Positions 21,180 through 34,134 of a DNA stretch of 64,000 nucleotides are shown piece after piece. The stretch comes from Haberlea rhodopensis (lineage: Eukaryota; Streptophyta; Magnoliopsida; Lamiales; Gesneriaceae). The stretch is taken from assembly GCA_907163345.1 (NCBI GenBank), contig CAJQUN010000958.1, positions 62,001 to 126,000 of the forward strand, given 5' to 3'. Both the position numbers and the translations under genes were made by a program. Position 1 is the first letter of the stretch; every line of letters starts with the position of its first letter. The notes under the pieces are model-generated. The model saw only the letters and a program-made list of their open reading frames with translations, was not told the origin of the DNA and did no database searches.

Positions 21180-21890
21180 TAAGGTCATCTCCAACCACAA
21201 ACTTTATTTTAGCGCAACGTTTACACCAAATACAAAACCCATCTCCAACACATCTACTTTAAACTTTACTCCATAAAAAATATTCATTTTTATTTCATTT
21301 ATAACTGTTATTTATTCCTTTATATATTTATTTATATATTTATGTTTAAATAATGTATTAATTTAATTTAATTTATTGAAATAATAATAATTAAATAAAT
21401 TTATATAAAAAATTTATTTAATTTAGTTTAATAATTAATCAATTTAATTATTTTTTAAACTTTTATGTCATATAATAACTACTTGAATACACTTTTTATA
21501 AAAAAATAATTATAAAATTATTTTATTTTAAATAATAATTATTTTAATTATTTATAAAATTATCAAACTAATTATTTAATTTTTTTGAAAAAAACAATCA
21601 AATAATTTGATACCCCAATATCCGGTGCGGTTCGGACCCGAATTCTATGGGCTCGACCCAGGTCGGCACTCGAGGAAGACCACCAGCTCGGCCACCCCTG
21701 GTCGGTGCTCGAGGAAGACCTCCAGCTCGGCCACCCCCAGCTCAGCCACCCCAGGTCGGCACTCAAGGAAGACCTCCAGCTCGGACTCGATGATGACCTC
21801 AGCTCGGCCTAGAGGAAGACCTACATATCGGCCCAGTCTCATAGACACTAGAGACTATCCTACCTTGGTCCGTTTGCCTTGGTCCATTTT

Positions 21891-24800
21891 TGTGATAACC
21901 GGGGATTAATGATGTTAATCCCGGTGTGGTAATAATCCTTAATGGATTATTTTTGTGGCAATTATGAATTAATTGCGGTTTTGGGACTCTCGGGGATTTT
22001 AAATCCGATTTTTCGAGTCGTTGGATCCAATGGATGAGATTGTATTCTCATCGTGGTGATAACCTTGGAATTTGGTCTTCGGTGGGACTTGGGGTCCGAG
22101 GTACTTTGTACTGAGACTGGTGATGAATTTGTTGTTGGAGAGAGAGTTTTGAAAACAGATGATTTTTTTAATGAATCATGATGTATTTGTAGAGGTATTG
22201 GTATTTTGGAGCATTTTTGCTATATATACCAGATGGACTCGGGATTCCGTCATTTTCTTCCGGAATCATCTCTCTCTCATCGCTCTGCTCTCTCTCCCTT
22301 TACCCCAAAACCCTTCCCCTCTTTCCCCTTTCAATGGAAATCGTTGGGAACACGATATAGGGGCCGGATTTCTTGAAGAAAAGCTGGTAATCTCATTCTC
22401 CTCTCTTGTAGCTTTGTTTTGATTGTAATTTTGTTGGATTTGGTTGAGTTTTGGGTTTGAGTTGGTTTGGGTGATTTTGGTAAAAATCATAAAATCTTTT
22501 GGGTTTGTTTAAATTGAGTTAACACCCTTGTTGGAGGTCCTTGGGTGTGGATTTGTTGTGGTTTTGGGTTGGGAGGAGTTGGGGTATGATTTGTGGAGGT
22601 TTCAAGCTCTTGAAAATGGTGTTTTTCGGAAAATCGCAGGTCGCGATCGATCGCCGAGGAGCGCCGATCGATCGCGACGAGCTGCTGGAAATTTATGGAA
22701 GTTAAACAGTGCGCCGATCGATCGTGACTTCTTGGCGATCGATCGCGAACTGTTTCTGCCCGGCATTGAGGAACGGCAATCGATCGCGCGTAAATGGCGA
22801 TCGATCGCGGCTTGCTGAATAGTGTTTTTTCCAATTTGTTTTAAACTTGGAATTTTGGACTTGGGATTTAAATAGCCGGTTTTCGGGGCACTGTCTACAT
22901 TCCAATGAGAATGTCATACCTTTAAAATGGATTGATTGGAGCCAAAATTTAATAAAACGGAATTCTCGATTGGATTTTTGGCTATCTTTTAAACATGAAA
23001 AATAGTTTATTTTGGGTATTATGCATGCTTAGCCGATGGGCTTTTATTTTGGTAATCGTCATGGATAGACGATAAGTTTGGAAGTTTTGAACGTGCTTGG
23101 GCACGTGGTTGCATGCTTATGTTTGATTGTGAGTTATTTATGTGTTAGCACATAATTCATCGGGTCGCGGGACTCAGGCAAGGTGGGACTCGAACTACGG
23201 AATTATAAGGTACGTATGACGTACGAGCATAGCCCTTTATTATAATTGCAATTGTGAGTGCATGGTATGCTATATTGCAATAAATGTTTATTGAATTGCA
23301 TGGTTTAGGGTAATTACTATGAATGGTCATATATACATTGGAAATTATATGGTACCGCTTTTGAGCGAGCAATGATTGGGATGTTGTCGCCTTTGAGCGA
23401 ACATCAGTTATGACGCCACTGCTGTTGAGCATGCGTGAGAATGAAATGCCGCTATTGTAGAGCGAGCAATGATATTGAACTATGGAACCATAAATGAGAT
23501 AAATGGGATAATTGTAATCATTGTTTAATGATTGATGTTATGGTTATGATATCGGTATATAGCATATGGATTCGTTAATCAATGTAATGATTAACTGACA
23601 TTTGGGAATTTGATGATTTCAGTTGTTTTGAGAACAGGGACAATACAGAGGATACCAGATGAGGATGATATCATCCAGGGAGTATATTTTGTATTTCATA
23701 GCAATTTACATTGTTGTAAATTATAAATTGTATTATTATGATTGTTGGATTTGGGATATCGGTATTGTAAGGACCCTAGTTCCTTAAGTGCGGATTAAAG
23801 GCATAATTAGAGCTAACATAAATTATTAGAGTAAAATAATCGTGTTGAGACTATGAGCCTTAGGAATTACATGCGAAAAATGAGGACTATCAAATGGATT
23901 AGTTACATTCACAATCTCAAATGAATGTATTTACTATAGCTTTACACTACTCCTAGAGTAGACACTATACAAAAGTAATCCTGTCATTCATCTACCAAAA
24001 TGTTCTTCACAAGCTCATCACCTCAACCCGCTTTAGCCGCTTCTTATCATGCCAAAAGTACCTACAAGGACAACCCCCAAACATGAGCAATGATAACATT
24101 CATATTCAACACAATATGAATATAAAGCGTAAATGCATAAATCATAATAAAACACTTCCTGTTTTCCCATGCATTTCAAACGCTTCCAGTTTGGTTGTCC
24201 CTGTACCATAACTCATGAGTATAATCAATAGATTATTTAATGGTCTACACATGTCATGACATAATACCATCTCATCAACACCAAATGCCAATCACCAATC
24301 CCTAGTATGTCCATCACAATGTATTTTAATGCCCCTCGCTTATTTACATATAGGCGGCATAGAATAACCTCGCTTCAATGGACATGCGGCGCTCCCACCC
24401 CTCGCTTCACATTGAGCGGCAAATATTCTTTCCTCGCCCTATATGATAACCACGCTCAAATGTGACATGCGGCGCTCCCACCCCTCGCTTCACATTGAGC
24501 GGCACCAAACAAATAGCGGCAAGCATTAAAATCATCAAAGGATGACCAAGACTCATGGGATATGCACCAACAATCATCATATGCATATATATTCATCATG
24601 CATAAATTCCACATGTATTTGCATCCACAATGCACATTTCCACATATACTCGCATCCACAATGCATAATCAATGAGTATAATAGATACATGTACCGTTGG
24701 GTGTCCGTACGTCCTCTACGTACCTTTCCAAAAAGTAGGATGTGGTAGGACTTCAATTCCTTGGCTGTGTCGCCACCTGGGATGGTTCTACACATTCACA

Positions 24801-26321
24801 CAAATCAATATTAGAACCCAATAATAGTCCGATACCAAAAATCCTACAATAAAATCCAAAAACATCATATTTTGTGACTCGCGATCGATCGCGGCAAAGG
24901 GCCGATCGATCGCGAGATCACACTGCCCGAACATCAATTTTTGCTCTTTCGGCGATCGATCGCCACATTTGGCGCGATCGATCGCCACCCTCGCCAATCG
25001 ATCGCCCAAATGTGGCGATCGCCATAAGCTACTGGAGCGTACTGCCTCTTCGCGATTGATCGCCAAAAACGGGTGATCGATCGCCGAGCCCTGTGTCGCG
25101 AAAAATCGCCATTAATGCTCCAAAACTCCATTCCAACCCATACCACTCCCCTACCATCAAACCAATAACATTAAACACATAATAACCTTCCATAAACACT
25201 TTAAACATCTCAAAAACTCAACATTCAACCAAAGTAATACCAACCCCAACAAACCCATTTCAAAACCCTTCAAAACCATACCAAACTTAAATAAAACATT
25301 ACAAAATCAACAATGAGGTATCCATACCTCTTGGGGACTTCAAATCTCCCAATAAACTCCACAAATCAAGGTTTTTGGAAGGATTCTCTTCACCCCTAAG
25401 CTCAAACTCGAAAATGAGGAGGGAAGGGTTTGTGGGAAATGATTTTGGGGGATTTAGTAAAGTGTTTTGGTAAAGGTGGGGGTAGAGGTTTTAAAACAAG
25501 TCCAATTGTATCCCCACAACTAACATGATGTATTAAACATCCCAACATGATATTTAAAAAGGCATTTCACCAAAATGCACCAAATCATAATTAAATTCAT
25601 GCTTTCCATTTAATTGATAATCATAACAAATAAATCATGCTAATATACAATTCTCCCATCATGCACAACATGCACCCTGAAATGCACTCCCGGGTCACCC
25701 TTTCCATGTGACCATGCATTTCCATAAGATAAATAAATCCAACACATAATTAATTACCACCATAATTAATCATATAAACACAATTAATGCCCAAATTGCA
25801 ATTAATCATTTCGGGGATATCACAGGTATGCTCACCCCGTGTGGGGGCTGTCTCTGTTGGGGCAGGTTATTAGGTTCATCGATGGCTGGGAGTTGAGCTC
25901 GAGCTGTGGACTTGAGGTGATTCCAGGATCGAGGTACCAGCGACGGTATTGAGCATGATACTTTATACCTAGATACACGCATACTTATTCGATGCTCGCA
26001 TGTGAGCAGTGTTATGTGTATATGGGTTGTATAAAGAAGGCAAGGGCCTTTCTCCTTTCATTTATGTGTTGCACGCAATTATTTATTGAATTGCTAAATG
26101 AACTGAGAACATGTTAGTGTATTATAATGGTGCATGACATGTATGTTGACTCGGGCAGGGGAACTAGACATTAAATGGGATAATGTAAAGAAATTTTATA
26201 TTACGCATGATTTGGAATGGCGACAAGTATATTTCCCCTACGTGTATGATTATATGCACTAAATACTTGGATTAATACACTAATAATGGGTTAAGGGCAC
26301 GGGGGTACGGGGGTCCTTACA
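21891..26321 (+). mobile_element. Solo LTR C, interrupted by solo LTR B
   Basis: Starts TGTGATAACCGGGG and ends GGGGGTCCTTACA. An ATTTT duplication flanks it (21886-21890, 26322-26326), and the uninterrupted site is visible in F's other LTR. Excluding B and its duplication it is about 2.37 kb. GCGATCGATCGC occurs at 22643, 22735 and 22797, with degenerate copies between. The GTACGT/ACGTAC inverted repeat is at 23210-23224. A minisatellite of GAGCGAGCAATG type lies at about 23340-23475. Same family as A, B and D, but clearly diverged from them. Confidence 0.87.
23766..25824 (-). mobile_element. Solo LTR B, inserted in C
   Basis: A 2059-bp unit in the opposite orientation to C. It reads TGTAAGGACCC...GGGGATATCACA on the plus strand and is flanked by GGTAT on both sides (23761-23765, 25825-25829). 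It resembles solo LTR A over most of its length: the ends, the CACGTAC-rich block, and the segment around the 5-bp-spaced GTACGT/ACGTAC at 24707-24723. Perfect GCGATCGATCGC copies are at 24881, 24952 and 24974. A minisatellite with CCCCTCGCTTCACATTGAGC lies at about 24320-24510. No internal retrotransposon region is present. Confidence 0.88.
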
Positions 26322-26672
26322 ATTTTTCTTTTACTAGGCCCGTTATCCTACTATTTAATTAGCCCATTTATCATTAATATAAATAGTGAAGGATCAGTAG
26401 GGTTAAAGGGGTCGCCTCTTTTTCTTCTTTCCCAGCAGCCCTCTCGGCGGTACTCTCTTTCTCCTCCACCATTTCCGTTTCGTAGCTCATTCATGTAAAG
26501 AAAATATGTATATCACTCATGGTTATAGTGGAATTTATACTGGATTAGGTCCCGTGATTTTTCCCCATATTTTGGGGTTTTCCACGTAAAACATCTGGTC
26601 TCGTTTATTTTTTCTATATTATTTTGTGCTTGGAAGAAATACACGTCTACCCTACCAAAATTCCAGGTAACA

Positions 26673-27060
26673 AATTGGTGTGGGAACGTGAGCTCAAGAC
26701 GTTGAGATATGGGGAGGATAAGGATGGTCTGAGGGTTGCATCTCTGTTGGGAGATGAGTGTTCTAAGTTCTGGAGAAGAAAAAACTTTAGTAAGCGGCGG
26801 CGGCGGGTTTGATGAAAGGGGAAATGTTTTGGTTATTGGGGTGCAGCCTTGTATGAAAGTTGCTATGCTTTTGGGTTGCACTTTAAGAAACGCCAGTGCA
26901 ATGATTCTCGAGATGCTACATCAGGCCTCAGATCTCTGGGGATACCTCTTCCCCCTAGCCAACCACAATTTTTGGAGAATGGAGCTGCTTTAGCATTTGG
27001 TTTTTGGGGCGTTAGGAGCTGTTGTTGCAAGATTGGAGCTGAGTAAAAGTGGCAAAGTCC
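26673..27060 (+). other. Leader of element F, possible captured fragment
   Basis: After the PBS-like remnant the sequence is of mixed composition with several short open frames (for example 26736-26993 and 26849-27046). None has a motif I recognise. By analogy with the captured transporter at the same place in element E this could be another captured host segment, but that is only inference. Confidence 0.3.
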
Positions 27061-27064
27061 AAAT

Positions 27065-27430
27065 CAGTACCTCACATCGGGCCATATCAGCTCAGCCAGC
27101 CACAGCTCATCGGCCTCAGCTCATCCACCTCGGCCTTATGAGTCCCCCTCGACCTCAGCTCATCCACCTCGGCCAAATGAGATCTACCCCGGCCGTATGA
27201 TTTCCAGCTCGGCCTCATCGACCTCAGCTCATCCACCTTGGCCGCATCGGCCAAATGAGCTCTACTTCGGCCCAATGAGTTCCAGCTCGGCATCGTCCAT
27301 GTGAGCTCGGCCTCATCGACCTCAGCTCATCCACCTCGGCCACATGAGCTCTACCTCGGCCGTTGAGTTCCAGCTCGGCCTCATCCATGTGAGCTGGGCC
27401 TCATCCACCTCAGCTCAGCCTCTGCATCGG
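27065..27430 (+). repeat. About 20-bp CTCAGCTCATCCACCTCGGC minisatellite in element F
   Basis: Many imperfect copies of words such as AGCTCATCCACCTCGGCC and AGTTCCAGCTCGGCC. Non-coding. Confidence 0.75.
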
Positions 27431-27554
27431 CCTAAGCCTAACGGTTGATCGTGACTTTGACACTCAAGTCTTCGGGCCCTAACTTACGGTTCTTCCTGTC
27501 CAACTGATATTTGAATTGTGTATACATATATTTGTGCAGTGTTATTTTATTATT

Positions 27555-27810
27555 ATTTAAGGACATGATAGCCAGCTCGAGCATGCAACCTAGCAGTAAG
27601 CCCGGTTTCAACAGACTGGGCATGCAATCTAGCATTAAGCCCCTATTACGCCAGATTGGGCATGCAATCTTGCAGTAAGCCCCTACACAGGAGTTCAGCT
27701 CGGGCATGCAGTCTCGCAGTAAGCCCCTATATGACAGCCCGGGCATGCAATCTTGAAGTAAGCCCCTAGTACGACATATTTGGCATGCAATCTCGGTAGT
27801 GAGACTCTAT
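27555..27810 (+). repeat. 40-bp minisatellite shared with element E
   Basis: About six copies of GGGCATGCAATCTTGCAGTA followed by AGCCCCTA. Same family as 15421-15945. Confidence 0.8.
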
Positions 27811-27919
27811 TCTCCAACTCGGGATTTTTATTGGTTTTGGTATCCGGGTGAACTTATTCGGATGTGGTGCATTGATGTGGGTGTTTGGGAATGGTGTGTT
27901 AATGTTGGAGTTGAAATGA

Positions 27920-28690
27920 GGAGATTATGTCATGGTCCGCCCAGACATGTGTGGCTATGGTCAACCCAGATGAGGAGATTATGTCATGGTCCGCTCAGAC
28001 ATGTATGGCTATGGTCAGCCCAGGCACACTAGATGAGGAGATATAGTCATGGTCCGCCCAGACAAAGCTTTACTGCCATGGTCCGCCCAGGCAAAGGTAT
28101 ATTGTCATGGTCGGCCCAGACAAAGGCTTACTGCCATGGTCCGCCCAGGCAAAGATATAGTCATGGTCCACCCAGACAAAGCCTTACTGCCATGGTCCGC
28201 CCAAGCAAAGATATATTGTCATGGTCCGCCCAAACAAAGGCTTACTGCCATGGTCCGCCAAGGCAAAGATATAGTCATGGTCCGCCTAGACAAAGCCTTA
28301 CTGCCATGGTCCGCCCAGGCAAATATATATTGTCATGGTCTGCCCAGACAAAGGCTTACTGCCATGGTCCGCGCAGGCAAAGATATATTGTCATGGTCCG
28401 CCCAGACAAAGGCTTACTGCCATGGTCCGCCCAGGCAAAGATAAAGTCATGGTCCGCCCAGGCAAAGCCTTATTGCCATGGTCCGCCCAGGCAAAGATAT
28501 ATTGTCATGGTCCGCCCAGACAAAGGCTTACTGCCATGGTCCACCCAGGCAAAGATATAGTCATGGTCCGCCCAGACAAAGCCTTACTGCCATGGTCCGC
28601 CCAGGCAAAGATATATTGTCATGGTCCGCCGAGACAAAGATTGATTGCCATGGTCCGCCCAGGCACAGTTTTATTGCGTAGTCTGCCCTG
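27920..28690 (+). repeat. 29-bp minisatellite in element F
   Basis: Roughly 25 copies of a 29-bp unit, CATGGTCCGCCCAGGCAAAG followed by ATATATTGT, alternating with a variant ending GCTTACTGC. The array lacks stop codons in several frames, so it produces spurious open frames of up to 175 codons (28033-28560, 28335-28838). Confidence 0.9.
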
Positions 28691-29089
28691 GAGTTCAAAT
28701 CAGGCGAGAACCATTCGCTCATATTTATTATCTGGAGTCCATACCGGACAGGTCTTATCTGCTCATATTTTTTATCTGGAGCCCAGACCGGACATGTCTT
28801 ATCTGCTTATATTTATTCTCTGGGATCAGATGAGATGAACTTTATTTGCTCAGTATTTTATCAGCTCAAGAGCTCAGGACATCTTTCACTTCGTGAATTC
28901 AGATGAGCTCTATCTTCGCATACCTATTAGCTCTGGAGTTCAGGACGTACGAGCTGTATGTGTTCGGTTTATTATTTCTGAAGCTCAGATTGCCAGGGCA
29001 TTATCTGCTCGTATTGATTATTTCATGAGCTCAGGTCGGGCGAGACTTATATGCTCGGTTTATGTTGGAGTTCATACAGGTCAGCCATG

Positions 29090-29800
29090 TTTCAGATTTA
29101 ATTCTGTACTTAGAATTATTTTGAGTTGTTATTGCAGGTCAGCCCTGCCCAGATAAAAGGCCATCCCTGTTTCAAATTTAATTCTGTACCTAGAATTATT
29201 TCGAGTTGTTATTGCAGGCCAGCCCTACCTAGATAATAGGTCAGCCCTGTTTAAGATTTAATTCTGTACTTAGAATTATTTCGAGTTGTTATTGCAGGTC
29301 AACCCTGCCCAGATAACAGGTCAGCCCTGTTTAAGATATAATTCTGCACTTAGAATTATTTCGAGTTGTTATTGCAGGTCAGCCCTGCCCAGATAACATG
29401 CCATCCCTGTTTAAGATATAATTCTGCACTTAGAATTATTTCGAGTTGTTATTGCATGTCAGCCCTTCCCAGATAATAAGTCAGCCATGTTTAAGATTTA
29501 ATTCCGTACTTAGAATCTTTTCGAGTTGTTATTGCAGATCAGCCCTGCCCAGATAACATGTCAGCCCTGTTTAAGATATAATTCTGCACTTAGAATTATT
29601 TCGAGTTGTTATTGCAGGTAAGCCCTGCCCCGATAACAGGTCAGCCCTGTTCAAGATTTAATTTTGTACTTAGAATTATTTCTAGTCGTTATTGCAGATC
29701 AACCCTGCCGGAAAACAGGTCAGCCTTGTTTAAGATTTAATTCTATACTTAGAATTATTTCTAATCATTATTGCAGGTCAGCCCTGCCCGGAAAATAGAC
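29090..29800 (+). repeat. 80-bp minisatellite in element F
   Basis: About nine copies of an 80-bp unit containing GGTCAGCCCTGTTTAAGAT, TACTTAGAATTATTTCGAG and TTGTTATTGCAGGTCAGCC. Non-coding. It is the most regular array in the window. Confidence 0.9.
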
Positions 29801-30487
29801 AAGTGTTCTTTGCTCGATATATCTCGTCTCTGGAGCTCGCATCAACTTGTTTACTTATCGGCTCGGTATTACTTATGGAGCTCAGATAAGCTCGGATTTA
29901 TTTGCTCGATGTTTATTAGCTCTGGAGTTCGGTGAGTTTTATCTGCTGTGGAACTGAGCTAGTCTTTATTGATTATGGAGTTCAGGCGAGCATTATTTGC
30001 TTATATTTATCATGTTGAGTTCAGCTCAGCTCGGACCAATATTATTAGTTCGGTGAGTTTTATCTGCTGTGGAACTGAGCGTAACTTTCTCATGGTTATT
30101 ATCTCAGATCAGGTCGGGCGAGTTTTATTTGCTCAGGTCGGCCCAACCAAGATAAACATAGGCTCCCGATCACCTTTGTCAGCTCGGAATTCTCGATTAT
30201 AGTAGCTTCAGTTCGGATTCCTACCGCCCAGTACGACCTGCTATTGTTAACATGAACTCTCAGTGCTAGGATTACGACGGTTCCTTGTATGGGCTATACG
30301 AGCCGCCTATTTTACCAAGGATCGGCATTCGAATTGTCATGGCTCTACCGACAGCATGACTTGGAAAATCGGCACGGCGTGAGGTCACATCATGGTTTGG
30401 CATTTAAAGGACTACCGATCCGAGTCCTAACCTAATAAGTTGGAGTCGATACATCGCTACTCTAGCTCGACTAGAGGGGGATACTCA

Positions 30488-31127
30488 TGATACCCCGATA
30501 TCCGGTGCGGTTCGGACCCAAACTCTATGGGCTCGACCCAGGTCGGCACTCGAGGAAGATCTCCAGCTCGGCCACCCCAGGTCAGCCAACCCCAGCTCAG
30601 CCACCCCAGGTCGGCGCTCGAGGAAGATCTCCATCTCGGCCACCCCAGGTCGGCACTCAAGGAAGACCTCCAGCTCGGACTCGATGATGACCTCAGCTCG
30701 ACCTCGAGGAAGACCTACATCTCTGCCCAGTCTCATAGACACTAGAGACTATCTTACCTTGGTCCATTTTTCTTTTACTATGCCGGTTATCCTACTATAT
30801 AATTAGCCCATTGTAGGCCATTTATCCTTAATATAAATAGTGAAGGATCAGTAGGGTTAAAGGGGTCACCTCTTTTTCTTCTTTCCCAGCAGCCCTCTCG
30901 GCGGGGCTCTCTTTCTCCTCCCACCATTTTCGTTTCGTAGCTCATTCATGTAAAGAAAATATGTATATCACACATGGTTATAGTGAAATTTATACTGGGC
31001 TAGGTCCCGTGATTTTTCCCCATATTTTGGGGTTTTCCACGTAAAAAATCTGGTCTTGTTTATTTTTTGTATATTATTTTGTGCTTGGAAGAAATACACG
31101 TCTACCCTACCAAAATTCCAGGTAACA
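30488..31127 (+). repeat. 3' LTR of element F
   Basis: A 640-bp uninterrupted copy that shows the empty site for solo LTR C (continuous GGTCCATTTTTCTTTTAC near 30762). Ends GGTAACA, followed by the TAATT target duplication. Confidence 0.9.
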
Positions 31128-31296
31128 TAATTAAAAACAAAAGAAAATCAAAACTTAGTAATAATATCGTTTCAAAAAAAAAAAGTCAATTTGCTGCTCC
31201 AGAAATGAAGAAGCTACAGTGGTGCGCCATTTCTGGCGCAACACTGTTCCCAGTGCCATTTCTGGTGGGAATGGAGCTGGGTTGGCGATGACCTAA

Positions 31297-33673
31297 GTAT
31301 TTGATAAACAATAAATATTGTGTCTAGGTTATATTAGCTGCCAGAAAATGGTGATACAGTTTTTGCTGAAAAACAGAGCTTAGAACCTCTCTTCCAATTG
31401 CTATACTTGTTAGTTGAGATTTGAAAAACATTATTCCTAATTTCTGGTTATATGTTAGATGGGGATCGATCACAAAATAACTTGTGTCATGATGTGACTC
31501 ACTGTCTTGGCTCTAACTATGAGGCGTTTTTGCTGAATCAAAATCTCCCTTAAAATCATTTGTGATTTCGCATCGATTATGATAGTTCAAAGCCTACTAT
31601 TCACATAGTATCTATACTTCTCATTTATTTGATTAACATATGGAGAGATATGCTTCTTTAGAGACGATAAACTATTTTTAGTTTTTTCTTTAATCTTTTC
31701 TTTTCATGATTATTTGCCATCATATTGGGTTTGTTGGTCTCCTATGGTCTGCTGATTTAGAATAATTATAATATGATTATTAAGCAGCTCCAAATTATTA
31801 TACAAGGTCGGTAAGGTGAATATTTAAGGATCCGAAACCTTATCCTGGGCTCTATCTTGGAATTCTTTCAGTACTGGAAATGACTACTATCTTTTTACTA
31901 CTCGGATTTATGAAAATGATTATAAGGTCGGTAAGACATCCCTATCTTTTTACTACTCGGATTTATGGAAATGACTTTTCACCTACCTCACTTTTCACCT
32001 TCCGCTGAGTTTTAAGTTTGTGTGAAACTTAAATCTGTATTAAGTGTGAGACTTAATATCTGATGTTAAGTGTTGCGACTTTTCATCTACCGCACTAAGC
32101 ATTACATTAATCTCTGAAACCTTTGGGAGGTCTGCTGCTCAGCTATATAAGCTGCTCCAGCTCTATTGTTTCATCAATCCGAAAATCTGCATTCATATAT
32201 ATTTCATACTGTTTGAGAGTACTGTATTCTAACTAGTGTTCGAAGAGTCTGCTCGGAGTTTTGCTTCAATCCAAACATAGGTGATTGTGCGTTGTACCTT
32301 GGAATTCACTTGTCTAGGAGGCCATAAGCTTAGGTGGACAAATTTGAGTTTACGGGCACACAACTTATTGTGTCATCGTCCAGAATCATTTCCAGATTCT
32401 TGTTGTTAAATATTTCTTCAATTTATTGCTACAGCTGTAAGTCTACTGTGTTTTGTATTTCGATTTATTTGTTGCTGTAAGTATATTGTTTCTATATTCA
32501 GTATAATTTATTTTTCATCACAATTATTTAAACTAATTGATGTAATATATTGGTAGTTAAAAATATTGTTATATATCGGTGTCCGATTATGCATATTATA
32601 TTAGGTCCATAAAATATTGAAGATTATGCATATTATATTAGATCCATAAAATATTGAAAACCAGACTTACTAATTATATTCTGATTTTAATATGATTGGG
32701 GCCATTTACAATTTCTTATTTGATGTTGTACTATTGAGATTAACTTTTCTTTTGTCAAAACTTATTTCTTGTTACATATGTATGATTATGTGAAGTAAGT
32801 ATGAACTATTTTTTTATTCTCTTGAGTCATTTGTTTTTGTGTGCTAGATAATTTGTTGATTATTTAATATGTAAAGTCAAAATACTCGTCTTGAACCTGA
32901 TACACTATGAATGTTCTTGGTGTTGGCTTGATTTTGTATTCTTTTATATATACCGGATTACAAGTGTACTGTGCTAAATCAACTAGTGAATTTATAAAGG
33001 CGCAGCCTCAAATTTTACTTGGGAAAAAAAAAAACTCAATGATCAAGTTTTGGAATGACCTTTGTTCCTTGGTGCCAGCCTTGGATCTTGGGTTGACACT
33101 TTTGCTCTAATTTCTCTCAAAACAAACCTTTTTATACATTGTTAGAGCTCCCTAAGCCTAATTTGCTAATTTCTAAACCTTGTGTTTCTCGTCAAAATGT
33201 TTCTACACTAATCGCGTGGATTATCTGCAAAATAATTTTGTGCAAACAATATTGTTGCCACTTTAACGACAAAACTGACAAAACATTTTTCCAATCCCGT
33301 TTCATGATGACAAATTTTCCGACTTATAGTAACACAAGATGGCAACCATGCAGTTCATGGATCATTAGCATGAAGAATGACTGACGGAACTTATTTTCCT
33401 CTAAAGCTTCATTATTCAGTTCCAGAGTTTCTCTTACACTCATAAATTGCAGTACTTATGCTAGTTGAAGTCATTTGGACTACAAGTCATCTGTTCTAAG
33501 TCCAGACAATTCTCGTGCCTAAAAATTTGGAGTTAGATCGATTCTTGTATTTGGCTTTTGCACAGATGTACCTATTTTGGTGAAGCGTGTCTGGTCCCTA
33601 ATTTTAAAATTCTTTTTCTCTTACTAAGATTTTCTTCTTTGATTCATGATACTCAAATTAGCAAATTTGACAG
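31297..33673. other. Non-coding stretch, possible LTR-like promoter remnant and intron
   Basis: I see no gene. Around 31800-32450 the sequence resembles an LTR (TATA-like CTATATAAGC at 32143-32152 and AG/CT-rich transcribed-leader style), but I found no paired ends or target duplication. The last part ends in a splice-acceptor-like TTTGACAG at 33666-33673 before the BOI-type exon, so it may be former intron. Confidence 0.35.
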
Positions 33674-33899
33674 GTCTAATGACTCCTCTGTTGGGGAGGT
33701 GGAAGGCGTCAACAATAAGAATATGAAGCTCGAGCTGCAAATGGAACAGCTTTCTTTCGTGGCCAATGCATGGTAACAATGAGCAAAATACAACGAGAAC
33801 ACGATCAACACTCTCTACAACACATATATGAACAAAGCAGAGAGTAAAACAGTATGTACAGATTTTGAGATTGTCGATGCAGCCTCCAGCTACAATGGT

Positions 33900-34123
33900 T
33901 GTGAAAATATGAAGAAAGGTTGGAGAATTTTCTCATGTTTTATTCATATTTAATTTGTACTATACAAGCTGTATATATACACATTTGCTATTACATTGAT
34001 GGGTCCTAAGATTGCTCTCATTCCTTAGAAACAGCCTAAAGTCATTCCCATAATTAGTCATTCCCATAATCATCGTAAATGGATTGCTTGATCTAATACA
34101 AGAGATTTGTCTTTCCTTTAATA
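33900..34123 (-). repeat. 3' LTR of the copia element
   Basis: Plus-strand TGTGAAAATATG...CTTTAATA. The copy at 38449-38672 differs at two sites, within CATC(G/A)TA(A/C)ATGG. Confidence 0.95.
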
Positions 34124-34134
34124 CTCCCCTTCAA
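34124..34134 (-). promoter_or_regulatory. Polypurine tract of the copia element
   Basis: The minus strand reads TTGAAGGGGAG immediately before the 3' LTR, the normal plus-strand priming site. Confidence 0.85.

Larger units (their letters stand above)
21608..26672 (+). repeat. 5' LTR of element F, split by solo LTR C
   Basis: The left part is 21608-21890 and the right part 26327-26672, counting the ATTTT duplication once. Together they match 30488-31127. The left part carries an internal repeat of about 39 bp containing CTCGAGGAAGACCTCCAGCT. The right part carries the TATA-like ATATAAATAG and the LTR end. Confidence 0.88.
21608..31127 (+). mobile_element. LTR retrotransposon F (non-autonomous, relative of E)
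   Basis: The element runs from TGATACCCC at 21608 to GGTAACA at 31127, flanked by a perfect TAATT duplication (21603-21607, 31128-31132). The 5' LTR spans 21608-26672 because solo LTR C is inserted in it. The 3' LTR is 30488-31127 (640 bp). A PBS-like AATTGGTGTGGGAACGTGAG remnant follows the 5' LTR and a purine run (AGAGGGGGATA) precedes the 3' LTR. There is no gag or pol. The interior holds four minisatellites and shares with element E both the 40-bp repeat and the block before it (around ACTCAAGTCTTCGG). Confidence 0.88.
21183..31293. mobile_element. PIF/Harbinger-like MITE interrupted by element F
   Basis: The left end GGTCATCTCCAACC (from 21183) and right end GGTTGGCGATGACC (to 31293) are inverted repeats matching at 13 of 14 positions. 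They are flanked by the 3-bp duplication TAA (21180-21182, 31294-31296), the usual target of PIF/Harbinger elements. Without element F the MITE would be about 585 bp (21183-21607 plus 31133-31293). The inside is AT-rich and non-coding. It is the outermost layer of the nest. Confidence 0.7.

Noticed and set aside
28033..28838. Open frames of 131-175 codons in all three forward frames
   Set aside because: They translate a 29-bp minisatellite that happens to lack stops. The frames are repetitive and mutually overlapping.
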